From an uncultured Lachnospiraceae bacterium (GTDB taxonomy: Bacteria; Bacillota; Clostridia; Lachnospirales; Lachnospiraceae), in the NCBI GenBank assembly GCA_934351835.1, contig CAKRJP010000007.1, positions 59,589-123,588 on the forward strand: a stretch of DNA of 64,000 nucleotides, read 5' to 3'. The position numbers and the translations under genes were made by a program. The notes below the pieces were generated by a model. It was given only the letters and a program-made list of their open reading frames with translations, was not told the DNA's origin and made no database searches. Numbering within the stretch: the first letter of the stretch is position 1; each line of letters begins with the position of its first letter. Positions 41,739 to 51,096 of the stretch are shown piece by piece.

Positions 41739-43706
41739 ATGTATTACAGAAAAGAGTATTTGAAAAGAGCACATCGGGAAATTGATACGATCTTCCGGGT
41801 GCTGTTCCCGGAACATGGAATGGCAGTAAGGGAAGAACAGATTCTGTTATGCCATGAAATGCTGGATAACCTGCTGGGAAGAAATATAGCACTGTGTGAC
41901 GCAGGTGTCGGTATCGGGAAAACGTATGCCTATCTGGTGGCCTGTATTCTGATGAGAAAGTATTCTCTTCTTGCAGATGGATATTCCCCATACGAACAGC
42001 GTCCGGTTGTGATATCTACTTCCAGCATTGCACTCCAGAAAGCAATTCTTACGGAATATATCCCTTTTCTCTCCCGGATTCTTCAGGAGAACGGGACAAT
42101 TCAGGCGCCGATCAAAGCAGTCATCCGCAAAGGGAAAGAGCATTTTGTCTGTGATGAGAGATTAGAGCAACGAATCGTTGCAATCAAAGAGAAAAATAAA
42201 AATGAATTGCAGAAAGAAGCGCTGCTGTCTCTGAAAGAACACTACGATATGGATGAAGTGTCTGGATTAAGCGGATTTGACAGAAGGATGGTATGCGTAC
42301 CAAAGTTCTGTTCAAGGGAATGTCCGAAAAAAGGTTCCTGCCGGTATCAGCAGTATCTGGAACATTCCAGAGATGATGAAATGTTCATCCAGATCTGCAA
42401 CCATAATTACCTGCTGGCAGATGGCTATCACAGACTGCAGGAATACCGCCCGTTACTAAAAGACTACCGGGCATTGATCGTAGACGAAGCACACAAACTG
42501 CCGGATGCGGCAAAGCAGATGTTCGGGAAGAGCCTGTGTTATGATGATATCCGGGAGATCTGTTTTTATCTTGGGAAAGAATATCAGGGACTGGAGATAA
42601 GAAAACTGTCCGGGACGATCCGGATGGTGCTGGATGTGATAGGAGAAAACCACAGAACCAGATATGGGTTAAAAGAAGAATTTCACATGACAGAAGAGTG
42701 TGCCATGTATTTATATGAAGGGATACAGACCATGAATAAGATCATAGAAAAATTAGAAAAGAAGATCCCGAAGTGGATCAGAAATAAGCTGGAAGAAACC
42801 AGAAGTGTGCTAGAATGCTTTTTCCATCAGGATAAGAAGTATGTGCTGCATCTGAAACAGGATCAAGAACATCGGATCATATTGTGTGCCTCCAGCAGAC
42901 GGATTCCACAGTATCTTGACCAGATGTTGTGGAGCAGAGGAATGGGAGCAATCTTGACGAGCGGAACATTAAAAACCGGACAGGGATTTTCCCATATCCG
43001 GAAGATGACAGGATTACAGAAAGTACAGAGGGTACGTGAATATGTGGCAGATTCTCCATTTGAATATCAGAGAAATTGTCTGTTATATCTGCCAAAAGAT
43101 CTGAAAAGATGCAGAAAGGGAAGTCAGGAAGAAGCAGAGATGATAGCTGACCATATCCATTCGCTGATCTGTTCGACTTACGGACATACACTGGTGCTGT
43201 TCACATCGTATCACTTGATGGGAAACGTATATCAGATGTTGCGGGATGAGATTCCTTTTCCAATGATCGAAGTGTGGAGACACTCCCCTGAAGAAATCAC
43301 GAGATTTAAACAGACAGGCAATGCGGTTCTTTTTGCAGCCGGATCCTGCTGGGAAGGAGTAGACTTTCCCGGAGATATGGTATCCTCGTTAATTATTGTA
43401 AAACTGCCGTTCGCTGTTCCAGATCCCATTAGTGAGGCGCAGAAGAAAGAATATGACAGTTTAAAAGACTACATTCAGGCAGTGGTTGTTCCGGATATGC
43501 AGAAAAAATTAAGACAGGGATTCGGACGTGCGCTCCGCACAGAGACAGACACCTGTGTCGTGTCCATCTTAGATGAACGTGCAGGAGAAGAAGGAAGATA
43601 TCATGAGGAAGTGATGTGCGCACTTCCGAAGTGTAAGATGGCAAAAGACATCAAGGATGTCCAGTGTTTTATTAGAAACCGGAAGGGTGTGGAATATTAC
43701 CTGTAA
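41739..43706 (+). CDS. DinG/XPD-like ATP-dependent DNA helicase
   Basis: A 655-residue superfamily 2 helicase. Walker A GVGIGKT is at 56-62 and the DEAH box (VDEAHKLPD) at about 249. The end has GSCWEGVDFPGD and QGFGRALRTETD (motifs V and VI). Four Cys near residues 187-203 (C-x4-C-x3-C-x5-C) sit where DinG/XPD enzymes bind an Fe-S cluster. It is encoded after the structured stretch and 160 bases before the integrases. Likely role: strand unwinding during transfer or replication of the element. Confidence 0.88.
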   Translation: MYYRKEYLKRAHREIDTIFRVLFPEHGMAVREEQILLCHEMLDNLLGRNIALCDAGVGIGKTYAYLVACILMRKYSLLADGYSPYEQRPVVISTSSIALQKAILTEYIPFLSRILQENGTIQAPIKAVIRKGKEHFVCDERLEQRIVAIKEKNKNELQKEALLSLKEHYDMDEVSGLSGFDRRMVCVPKFCSRECPKKGSCRYQQYLEHSRDDEMFIQICNHNYLLADGYHRLQEYRPLLKDYRALIVDEAHKLPDAAKQMFGKSLCYDDIREICFYLGKEYQGLEIRKLSGTIRMVLDVIGENHRTRYGLKEEFHMTEECAMYLYEGIQTMNKIIEKLEKKIPKWIRNKLEETRSVLECFFHQDKKYVLHLKQDQEHRIILCASSRRIPQYLDQMLWSRGMGAILTSGTLKTGQGFSHIRKMTGLQKVQRVREYVADSPFEYQRNCLLYLPKDLKRCRKGSQEEAEMIADHIHSLICSTYGHTLVLFTSYHLMGNVYQMLRDEIPFPMIEVWRHSPEEITRFKQTGNAVLFAAGSCWEGVDFPGDMVSSLIIVKLPFAVPDPISEAQKKEYDSLKDYIQAVVVPDMQKKLRQGFGRALRTETDTCVVSILDERAGEEGRYHEEVMCALPKCKMAKDIKDVQCFIRNRKGVEYYL

Positions 43707-43867
43707 ATGCCCGTGGTTCTGCTACAATAACAGCAAGGTTACAGCAAAATGTTTGGTGGTATTTCAGGAGCATTTTCGGTGGAATTGGTGGTAGTGATGA
43801 ATAGCTATTTGGACATAAAGTGGGTATACTGTGTATAGCGTTAGAGACTTAGAAGGAAGGTGCTAAT

Positions 43868-44986
43868 ATGGCAAAATATATCGTAGAAATGCAGATGGAT
43901 AAACAAGAGAAATTTTATTTTATTCGAGAAAACGAAAGCGGAGATATTGTATATTTACCTTCTAAATATCTAATGCATAAGAAAAGGTCAAAGATATCAC
44001 CGAATACCATACGAAGAAGTGCCTTTGCATTATCTTATTATTTGAATTTTCTGGATGAAAAGCAACTTTGTCTGGATGGTATTTATCAAATGAAATATAT
44101 TGAACAGCATGAACATTTTACAGATTTCCTGATTTGGTTAAAAGCCGGTATGCATAGCAGGGAAGATTATTTAAAACTTCCTAATAATGAGACATGCAAT
44201 GCATACTTAAAAGAGGTATTTAGGTTCTATACTTTTATGGATCAGGAAAACAATCATTCGGGAAGTCTGAAGGTGCTGTCAGATACGCAAATGATTGTGC
44301 GAAATTCCATCGGTATCAGAAAAGTATTGAATAGGAAGAGTTTTCGAGGATATTTAAAAGAAAAAGGACATCAAGGAAAAACCATTGAGCAGGACAAGAT
44401 TGTAGTGTTGTTGCAAGAATGTGCAAACAGCCGCGATCAGGTTCTGCTTTTATTATTAGCAGAAACAGGCTTTAGAATAGGGGAACTCTTAGGTGTACGA
44501 TACGCAGAGGATATAGACTATGAGAAACATATAATATATGTCAACTTTCGAGATGATAATGAGAATGGGGCAAGAGCTAAAAACGCAGAACTTCGAAGAG
44601 CCAAAATCAGCGACGCAACATTTGATATTTTAATGTTTTATATTGAAGACTATAAGGAACTGATTATAGGACAGGAATATTTATTTATTAATGTCTCGGG
44701 TGATTACGTTGGAAAGCCTTTTAAGGGAAGTGGAGTATATGCCATGTTACGCAGATTGGAGAGAAAGACGGGAATTAAAGCATCTCCACATATGCTCCGG
44801 CATTATTTTGCAAATGCAAGACGAAAAGATGGATGGAAATTAGAAATGATTAGTCAAGCACTCGGGCATCGGAATATCGAAACGACTATGAAATATCTGA
44901 ATATAACAGAGGATGAACTAATAGAAGTCAGTGATGCTTTTTATAATAGGCATCAAGCAATGTATGGTGTTCAGAATTTGTTATAA
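43868..44986 (+). CDS. tyrosine recombinase 1 (TnpA-like)
   Basis: A 372-residue integrase with a SAM-like core-binding N-domain. Catalytic residues are Arg203 (GFRIGELL), His308-x2-Arg311 (HMLRH), His334 (GH) and Tyr343. RBS AAGGAAGG precedes ATG 43868. First of three adjacent recombinases; resembles TnpA of Tn554 in length. Confidence 0.92.
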   Translation: MAKYIVEMQMDKQEKFYFIRENESGDIVYLPSKYLMHKKRSKISPNTIRRSAFALSYYLNFLDEKQLCLDGIYQMKYIEQHEHFTDFLIWLKAGMHSREDYLKLPNNETCNAYLKEVFRFYTFMDQENNHSGSLKVLSDTQMIVRNSIGIRKVLNRKSFRGYLKEKGHQGKTIEQDKIVVLLQECANSRDQVLLLLLAETGFRIGELLGVRYAEDIDYEKHIIYVNFRDDNENGARAKNAELRRAKISDATFDILMFYIEDYKELIIGQEYLFINVSGDYVGKPFKGSGVYAMLRRLERKTGIKASPHMLRHYFANARRKDGWKLEMISQALGHRNIETTMKYLNITEDELIEVSDAFYNRHQAMYGVQNLL

Positions 44987-45004
44987 AAAAGAGGAGGCGA
45001 TCAA

Positions 45005-46981
45005 GTGTCTGCAATTCGATTGCTGCAAGCAGAACGCAAGGAAGAGATACAGTATCTTCACAGGCAGTTTATGTCAGGCGGAATATTGCAGAGAGAATTA
45101 TGGGAAGAAGCAGAGAAATTCCTTATCCAAAGAGAAATCTATGATGTGATTTTAGCAGAAGAACAAGATTTGCGGGAATACAAACAAACTTTGTTGGATA
45201 GTGGGAATTATACGAAAAAGCAGGTGAAAGAGCAGTCATCCGCATTACGGAAGATACAGAAGTATTGGATAGAAACAGAATATGGAGAGCTACTCTCAGA
45301 AATCCGAGAAAGCCAAGTGTCAGATGAGGCATTGAAGGGAAACATCAAACGGTTTCTAATCCGGCAGGGAATACATCATATCAAAGAGATTGATTATACG
45401 GTACGAAGCCGTTATGAAGCAGAACTGAAAAAAATGTGGGATGAAGCGAGTGCGATGAGATATTTAAAGGTTTTCGATCATATCAAGCAGTATAGTATCC
45501 AAAAAGAAATAGAAAGTCTGCCGGGAAGAATCGAACACCGGAGGAAATATCAAGCACAGGTTGTATTCTTGCCATACTTACCAGATTTGGAGTTGGTTAA
45601 GGATTTTGAATATGTCCGAGATAAACAGGAACTGGTGTGGGATTTTTTTAGAAGAGCATCTGAAAAATTAAAAAAGCAGATTTTTCTACTATTGAATTAT
45701 ATTCTAGATAATTTGTATCGAGACGATCCCAAAGAGAGAAGAGTTCGCTATTTATTGCCATTACACTGGTTATATGATTTTTGTGTGGAGGAAGAGATTG
45801 ATGATCTGGAAGGATTGGAATTAGAACAGATCCAACGATTTGAGAAAATCGTGGAACAGAAAGTGGTCAATGTGAAAAACTCTATGCAGATTATTGACAA
45901 TAGTCGGAAAATCTTATTTTTAACAGCACCAGAAATTCATTGGCATGCCAATGTGTGGTATATGGAACGCTTTCACCTGTCAGAAGATCGGCTTAACCCA
46001 AGCAATCCAGTACAGCGATTGAGTTTTATAGAAGTGACTAACAAAAAGAATCGAGAATTGTTACAGGAATATGCCAAATATCATGTTGGAATTGGTGGAC
46101 TGACGATAGCAAATATCCGAGGACAACTATATGAGGTAAAAAGACTTCTGGAATATTTTAAGGAAGAAGAATCCATTTGTCAGGTAGATGAAAATCAATT
46201 GGATGACTATTTTAGAAAACTGGAAGAAAAGGATACCAAAGATGATACATTCAATAAAAGAATTGTGCATTATATAAAATTTTATCAGTTTTTAAATGTC
46301 CGAGGATATATGAAGGAGATACCCTTTAAACCGGAGTATTACCTGAAAAAGACATATCCAGAGCATCATGACAGAACGGTGGAAGAAAAAGTTTATATGG
46401 AAATCCTGCATAAGCTGTATGCATTTCCGCTAGTTCCAAGATTGATATTTTTACACTTGTGGTGTACTGGATTGAGAATCAGCGAAGTGTGTACGTTAAA
46501 AGGGGATGCATATTACTGGGATGGAGAAGATGCATGGTTGAAAGTCTATCAGATCAAGATGAAGGCAGATAAAATGATACCAATACCGCTTGTGATGTAT
46601 AGAATCATGCGTAAGTATATTGAGCGTGAACACATTCGTCCGAAAGATTATATCTTTAAAGGGAAGGATGGTGGAGCGTACCGGGGAACAACATTCCGAC
46701 AAGAGTTTCAGCAATACTGTGATAAGAATGGAATTGCAGATGGCAGTTATACCTTCAAAACCCATGACTATAGGCATACGCTGGCCACCCAATTTTATGA
46801 TGAGGATGTTTCTATACAGACAATCCGAGATTATTTAGGACATTTTTCCGAAGAGATGACAAAACAGTATGTAGACTTCATGCCAAAGAGAATTGAAAAA
46901 GCAAGTGATACTTACTTTAAGAAACCGGAAAATGACTTGGCTTCTACCATTAAAGCTAAGAAGCGTGGTGAAAGAAAATGA
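45005..46981 (+). CDS. tyrosine recombinase 2 (TnpB-like, large)
   Basis: A 658-residue recombinase from a GTG start after GAGGAGG. The first 440 residues are a long helical N-domain, the catalytic domain is at the end: Arg491 (GLRIS), His587-x2-Arg590 (HDYRH), His613 and Tyr622. The length is like TnpB of Tn554. Its stop overlaps the next ATG by 4 bases (ATGA), so translation is coupled. Confidence 0.92.
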   Translation: MSAIRLLQAERKEEIQYLHRQFMSGGILQRELWEEAEKFLIQREIYDVILAEEQDLREYKQTLLDSGNYTKKQVKEQSSALRKIQKYWIETEYGELLSEIRESQVSDEALKGNIKRFLIRQGIHHIKEIDYTVRSRYEAELKKMWDEASAMRYLKVFDHIKQYSIQKEIESLPGRIEHRRKYQAQVVFLPYLPDLELVKDFEYVRDKQELVWDFFRRASEKLKKQIFLLLNYILDNLYRDDPKERRVRYLLPLHWLYDFCVEEEIDDLEGLELEQIQRFEKIVEQKVVNVKNSMQIIDNSRKILFLTAPEIHWHANVWYMERFHLSEDRLNPSNPVQRLSFIEVTNKKNRELLQEYAKYHVGIGGLTIANIRGQLYEVKRLLEYFKEEESICQVDENQLDDYFRKLEEKDTKDDTFNKRIVHYIKFYQFLNVRGYMKEIPFKPEYYLKKTYPEHHDRTVEEKVYMEILHKLYAFPLVPRLIFLHLWCTGLRISEVCTLKGDAYYWDGEDAWLKVYQIKMKADKMIPIPLVMYRIMRKYIEREHIRPKDYIFKGKDGGAYRGTTFRQEFQQYCDKNGIADGSYTFKTHDYRHTLATQFYDEDVSIQTIRDYLGHFSEEMTKQYVDFMPKRIEKASDTYFKKPENDLASTIKAKKRGERK

Positions 46982-48471
46982 AAAAAAGAATTTACATATA
47001 TGAGCTGGACTGCTGCAAGGTAGCATCCGAAGAGCAGATTCAGAGATTGCGTATCAGCCCGGAACGGTATTTTAATCTGGAAGGATTGCCATCAGAAGAA
47101 CTTGCCGAAAAGTTGGAAGAATTTATATGGGAAAGAGGAAAAATGCTCGCACCGTCCAGCATGGCAAGTGAAGTGACCTATTATAATAATATTCGGGAAT
47201 TTCTGATTGATCGGAAAATACAAAGCCTTGATGCCAGAGAAGAAGAAAAAATCATCCGTATGTTAAAAGGATGGATGCTGGAACGAGGATATGCTTTATC
47301 AAGCAAAAAATATCGGCCTGCATATGACAAAATAGGAATTGAAAGTCCTGGCATTGTAAAGCATATGAAAAAAATCTTGAAGTTTCTGGAAGAAGAGGAT
47401 GACAGGGATGAGCAGGAAAAAGATATCTGGACTCTTAAAAACTTCGATTTTCCTATTTATGGAAATCCAATCAAGAATACGGAAACGATTAACTTTACTA
47501 AAATTGTACAGCCAGATATTCGGGAAGAAGTAAAAAAAGTAATTTTTATGCATTTAAAATATTCCCCTTTAGGAACGATTCATAGTGAAATAGCTGCAGT
47601 AAAGCGGTTCTCAAAATTTCTTAAAAGAAAATATTTGGACATTCAATCGCTGCAGGATCTGGAACGGATGCATATAGAAGAGTATCTGATATATCTTCAG
47701 ACGGAAGCACATGACCGGAAAAATTATAGATCTGACCTATATGCACTACGAAGGGTAATAGAAGATGTTGGGAATTTATATGAACGACAGTACATGAGCG
47801 AATTATTTCTGAGTAATGATTTCCCAAGTACACCAAGGCATGTATTCAAATTTTACTCAGATGCGGAAATCAAAAGATTAAACGAACACATTTTCAAAAT
47901 GGATGAGCAGATATGTAGGGCACTGATTATCCATCAATTACTGGGAACGAGGATTTCAGATACGCTGACCTTAAAGACAGACTGCCTAAGCATGCGGAAT
48001 AATCGATATTTTATAAGGATTGATCAGGTGAAGTCAGTCACCTATGAAAAAGCCATCAGTGAAGAAGTGGCACAACTGATTATGAAAGCAATTGATTATA
48101 CAAAGGAACGGTATGGAGAAACAACTTACATTTTTGCAAAAAAAGATGATCCAACTAGGCCTTATCAATATAGCATGATTCAAAATCAGATTATGACAAT
48201 GATCCGCCAGGAAGATATCCGGGATGATAATGGAGAGTTTCTGAAGTTTGGAACCCATATTTTCCGACATTGTTATGGAAAGAAATTGACAGAAATGCAT
48301 GTGGATGACTGGATGATAGCTAAGCTACTGGGGCATACCTCCATATATTCGGTACATCATTATCGAAAAATTGGCAATAAACTGATGGCAGATGAAACGA
48401 GAGCTGCAAGAGAAAAAATGGACATGATCCTATTAGATATCATAGAAGGATGGGATGATTATGAAATATGA
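46978..48471 (+). CDS. tyrosine recombinase 3
   Basis: A 497-residue recombinase, different from the two before. Catalytic residues: Arg325 (GTRIS), His427-x2-Arg430 (HIFRH), His453 and Tyr462 (HHYRKIG). The front resembles a DNA-binding N-domain (LNEHIFKMDEQICRAL belongs to the core). It overlaps the next gene by 11 bases. With all three intact the module looks functional. Confidence 0.92.
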   Translation: MKKRIYIYELDCCKVASEEQIQRLRISPERYFNLEGLPSEELAEKLEEFIWERGKMLAPSSMASEVTYYNNIREFLIDRKIQSLDAREEEKIIRMLKGWMLERGYALSSKKYRPAYDKIGIESPGIVKHMKKILKFLEEEDDRDEQEKDIWTLKNFDFPIYGNPIKNTETINFTKIVQPDIREEVKKVIFMHLKYSPLGTIHSEIAAVKRFSKFLKRKYLDIQSLQDLERMHIEEYLIYLQTEAHDRKNYRSDLYALRRVIEDVGNLYERQYMSELFLSNDFPSTPRHVFKFYSDAEIKRLNEHIFKMDEQICRALIIHQLLGTRISDTLTLKTDCLSMRNNRYFIRIDQVKSVTYEKAISEEVAQLIMKAIDYTKERYGETTYIFAKKDDPTRPYQYSMIQNQIMTMIRQEDIRDDNGEFLKFGTHIFRHCYGKKLTEMHVDDWMIAKLLGHTSIYSVHHYRKIGNKLMADETRAAREKMDMILLDIIEGWDDYEI

Positions 48472-48886
48472 TAAGATGGTAGCGATTACGCAGGCTGAGA
48501 GTCAGAGGAAGATGAATATTGCAAAAAATACAATATCTGATATGCTTAAAAATATGGAAAGAATTACCGTAGCAGAGCTGGTAAAAAGAACTGGGCTTTC
48601 TAGAGGATTTTTTTATAAAAATGAGCTTATCAGAAGAGAAATGGATGATGCAATACATAGACAGGAAGCAATTTTTAAGAATAGACATCCGGTTGCAATG
48701 GACAGAAAACTTGAAAATTCAGTAATTGAGTTGAAAATTGAATTGTTAAAAGCCAAAGCAGAGAACGAGAAATTAGCAGAACAAAATCAGGAATTGAAAA
48801 GAAAAAATGAACTGTTGCAGCAAGAACTAGAGAAATTGAATAAACGGGTCAGTAGGAAAGAAATTTCTGTTCTAAAAAAATTGTGA
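48461..48886 (+). CDS. TnpC/DUF6262-like coiled-coil protein (copy 1)
   Basis: A 141-residue protein. An N-terminal HTH (ITVAELVKRTGLSRGFFYKN, TetR-like turn) is followed by a long coiled coil (ENEKLAEQNQELKRKNELLQ). ATG 48461 is chosen because its paralogue also begins MKYDKMV. The family (TnpC of Tn554, DUF6262) accompanies TnpA/TnpB recombinases and affects efficiency and orientation. Confidence 0.8.
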   Translation: MKYDKMVAITQAESQRKMNIAKNTISDMLKNMERITVAELVKRTGLSRGFFYKNELIRREMDDAIHRQEAIFKNRHPVAMDRKLENSVIELKIELLKAKAENEKLAEQNQELKRKNELLQQELEKLNKRVSRKEISVLKKL

Positions 48887-48925
48887 GAATGGTGTGGTAC
48901 AAGTTTTTTGAGAGGACGATAATCT

Positions 48926-49300
48926 ATGAAATACGATAAAATGGTCGAATGTAGTTTGGAACGTAGCAAACAGAAGGTAGAAACCGCAAAACGGGAAATT
49001 CAAGAAATGTTGGAATCAAAAGAAAAAATAACAGTTGCTGCATTGATTCAAAAAACAGGATTTTCTAAAGGATTTTTTTATCGAAATGAAGAAATGCGCA
49101 GGGTGGTAAATGAAGCTATGCATCAACAGAGCGTAACGTATAATCCGAAACAGATTATTATTGATATGGCTATGGAAAGAACTTTAGTTAATGCAAAAAC
49201 GACTATACAGGAATTGAAACTAAAAATAAAAAAATTGGAAAAAGAAAATGCAGAGTTGCGAGAAGAATTGGCAAGGGTAAGAAAAATATCTAAAGTATAA
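48926..49300 (+). CDS. TnpC/DUF6262-like coiled-coil protein (copy 2)
   Basis: A 124-residue paralogue of the preceding protein: MKYDKMVECS, VAALIQKTGFSKGFFYRN, then a coiled coil (KKLEKENAELREELAR). RBS GAGAGGA. Tn554-type modules have one TnpC; here two lie in tandem and have diverged. Confidence 0.8.
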   Translation: MKYDKMVECSLERSKQKVETAKREIQEMLESKEKITVAALIQKTGFSKGFFYRNEEMRRVVNEAMHQQSVTYNPKQIIIDMAMERTLVNAKTTIQELKLKIKKLEKENAELREELARVRKISKV

Positions 49301-49333
49301 AAGGAAAAATTAAATATTTGAATTTGAATGATT

Positions 49334-49381
49334 CAAGGCAGAATGTGCAGTAAAAAAGCAAGTACATTCTGTCTTGTTTTG
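49334..49381 (+). terminator. terminator of the recombinase module
   Basis: CAAGGCAGAATGT and ACATTCTGTCTTG form a 13-bp stem (one G-U) around a 17-base A-rich loop, followed by TTTTG. It begins 33 bases after the last tnpC-like gene. Confidence 0.75.
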
Positions 49382-49540
49382 TATAGATATGAATAAATAA
49401 AAATACTGGCTACAAAATGCACACAACATACAAAAAGTGCAAAAAACAAAGAAAATAGACGAATGATACGTTTTGGTCTATATGGTTAAATCCAGTGTTT
49501 ATAAGGCTTTTGAGGAATGAAAAAGACAGGGGCTAAATTT
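49382..49540. other. probable right end of the integrated element
   Basis: A gene-free AT-rich stretch with short repeats (TACAAAATGCA and TACAAAAAGTGCA near 49408-49435), lying between the recombinase terminator and the place where flp coding similarity begins (about 49541). The position and the truncated flp gene mark this as the element-chromosome junction. The exact crossover cannot be read without the empty site. Confidence 0.55.
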
Positions 49541-49642
49541 ATGGTCGTATTGATCGGTCTGGTCATTATATTCAAATCGCAGCTTACAAGTTTAGTGGAG
49601 ACAATCTTCGAAAAAATCACGAGCGAGAGTTCAGGTATTTAA
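49517..49642 (+). pseudogene. Flp1-like pilin, N-terminus lost at element junction
   Basis: A 41-codon frame whose last 33 residues (VVLIGLVIIFKSQLTSLVE, IFEKITS, SGI) are the C-terminal part of a Lachnospiraceae Flp pilin. The normal front, with the prepilin peptidase site and the EVxLI part of the helix, is missing and replaced by MKKTGAKF. Insertion of the element explains the loss. If translated, the peptide could not be processed as a pilin. Confidence 0.7.
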
Positions 49643-49683
49643 GAGGAGAGGTAGTTGCGTATTTAAGCCTGATATTCATTCTG

Positions 49684-51006
49684 TTGATTACGTTTATTGC
49701 AGGGGTTATGGAGAGTGCGTCTATCCAACTGGCGAAGAATTACCGAAGAGCGGATATGAACCGGGCGATGGAGTGTGTATTTGCAGAATATCAGAAAGAA
49801 TTACTGGAACAATATGATATTTTTGCTTTGGATGCAGGGTATGAGACGGGTAGATATCAGGAGGGTAATATAGCAGACCGTCTGGAATATTACGGAGTGG
49901 CTAATACTGGTCAGAATATAAAGAGAGTACAGTTTTTAACAGATAACGAATGTCAGGCTTTTAATGATCAGGTTTCAGCATATATGGAGAATAAATATGG
50001 GGTAGATTCTGTCAGAAATCTTCTTGGAAAGACCAGTGTGTGGAATCAGCAAGAGCAGCGTTCTGAGGATTATACAAGGGAAGAAACGGAGCAGGAAGGC
50101 AAGCTGAATGGGTTGTTGGAAGAACAGGAGAGTGAATTGCCGGCGCAAGGAAATCCGATAGAACATGTGGACAATTTAAAGAAGGCAGACATTTTGTCAC
50201 TGGTAGTTCCGAAAGACAAGGGAGTATCAGATAAGCAGATTGAATTGTCAGAGATGTTAGAACAAAGGAACCGAAATCAGGGGTATGGAAGTTTTGAAGA
50301 TGTTGCCGGGGAGAGAGGTGCGATATCCAGCCTGTTGTACGGAGAATATTTAAAAGAGCACTTCTCGTCATATATCTCTGCGGAGTCAGGCAAAAAAGGA
50401 AGTTTGGAGTATGAATTAGAATATATCTTATATGGAAAATCCAGCGACAGAGAAAATTTGAGAACGGCAGTAAAGAAATTAATTATGCTTCGTTTTGTCC
50501 CTAATTATATGTATATCCAGACGGACAGTGAGATGCGTGCGGAAGCGGAGGCAGTATCAGGAACATTATGTACGCTGTTGGTAGTTCCGGAGATTACAGA
50601 AGCAGTTACACAGGTGATTTTATTGGCGTGGGCATATGGGGAGTCGGTGATTGATCTCAGGACATTGCTTGCAGGCAATAAAGTTGCGATGACAAAAAGT
50701 AAAGAGACGTGGCAGCTTCAATTATCCGGGTTGTTAAAACTGGGGACAGATGAGGATGAAAGTGTAGGACAGGATGTGGAGGGCGGACAGAACTATGAAG
50801 ATTATCTGAGTATGTTGTTATTTTTGGAAAATAATAACATAAGAGCCTTGCGAACACTGGCAATTATCGAAAAGAATCTTCAGACCATTTATGGTCAGCC
50901 AGAGTTTCGTGCAGATATTTGTATCAGCAGGATAGAAATCGAAAGTAACAGTAAATTGCGCAGAGGAATTGTATATAAGTATCGGACTTATTACGGATAT
51001 AAATAA
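49684..51006 (+). CDS. DUF5702-like Tad pilus-associated protein
   Basis: A 440-residue secreted or membrane-anchored protein. A hydrophobic segment (VAYLSLIFILLITFIAGV) is followed by MESASIQLAKNYRRADMNRAM and EYQKELLEQYDIFAL, as in the DUF5702/TadG-like proteins of Lachnospiraceae pilus loci. The frame is open upstream into the flp gene and the membrane segment begins before the TTG at 49684, with GGAGAGG at 49645; no regular start codon fits, so the N-terminus is uncertain. Confidence 0.7.
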   Translation: MITFIAGVMESASIQLAKNYRRADMNRAMECVFAEYQKELLEQYDIFALDAGYETGRYQEGNIADRLEYYGVANTGQNIKRVQFLTDNECQAFNDQVSAYMENKYGVDSVRNLLGKTSVWNQQEQRSEDYTREETEQEGKLNGLLEEQESELPAQGNPIEHVDNLKKADILSLVVPKDKGVSDKQIELSEMLEQRNRNQGYGSFEDVAGERGAISSLLYGEYLKEHFSSYISAESGKKGSLEYELEYILYGKSSDRENLRTAVKKLIMLRFVPNYMYIQTDSEMRAEAEAVSGTLCTLLVVPEITEAVTQVILLAWAYGESVIDLRTLLAGNKVAMTKSKETWQLQLSGLLKLGTDEDESVGQDVEGGQNYEDYLSMLLFLENNNIRALRTLAIIEKNLQTIYGQPEFRADICISRIEIESNSKLRRGIVYKYRTYYGYK

Positions 51007-51096
51007 AGAATGAATAGAAGCAGATGCAGATATCCTTCTGGATGTCTGATTATAAAAATCAAACCCCATAAAAATAAATCGAAAGGAGAACGATTC

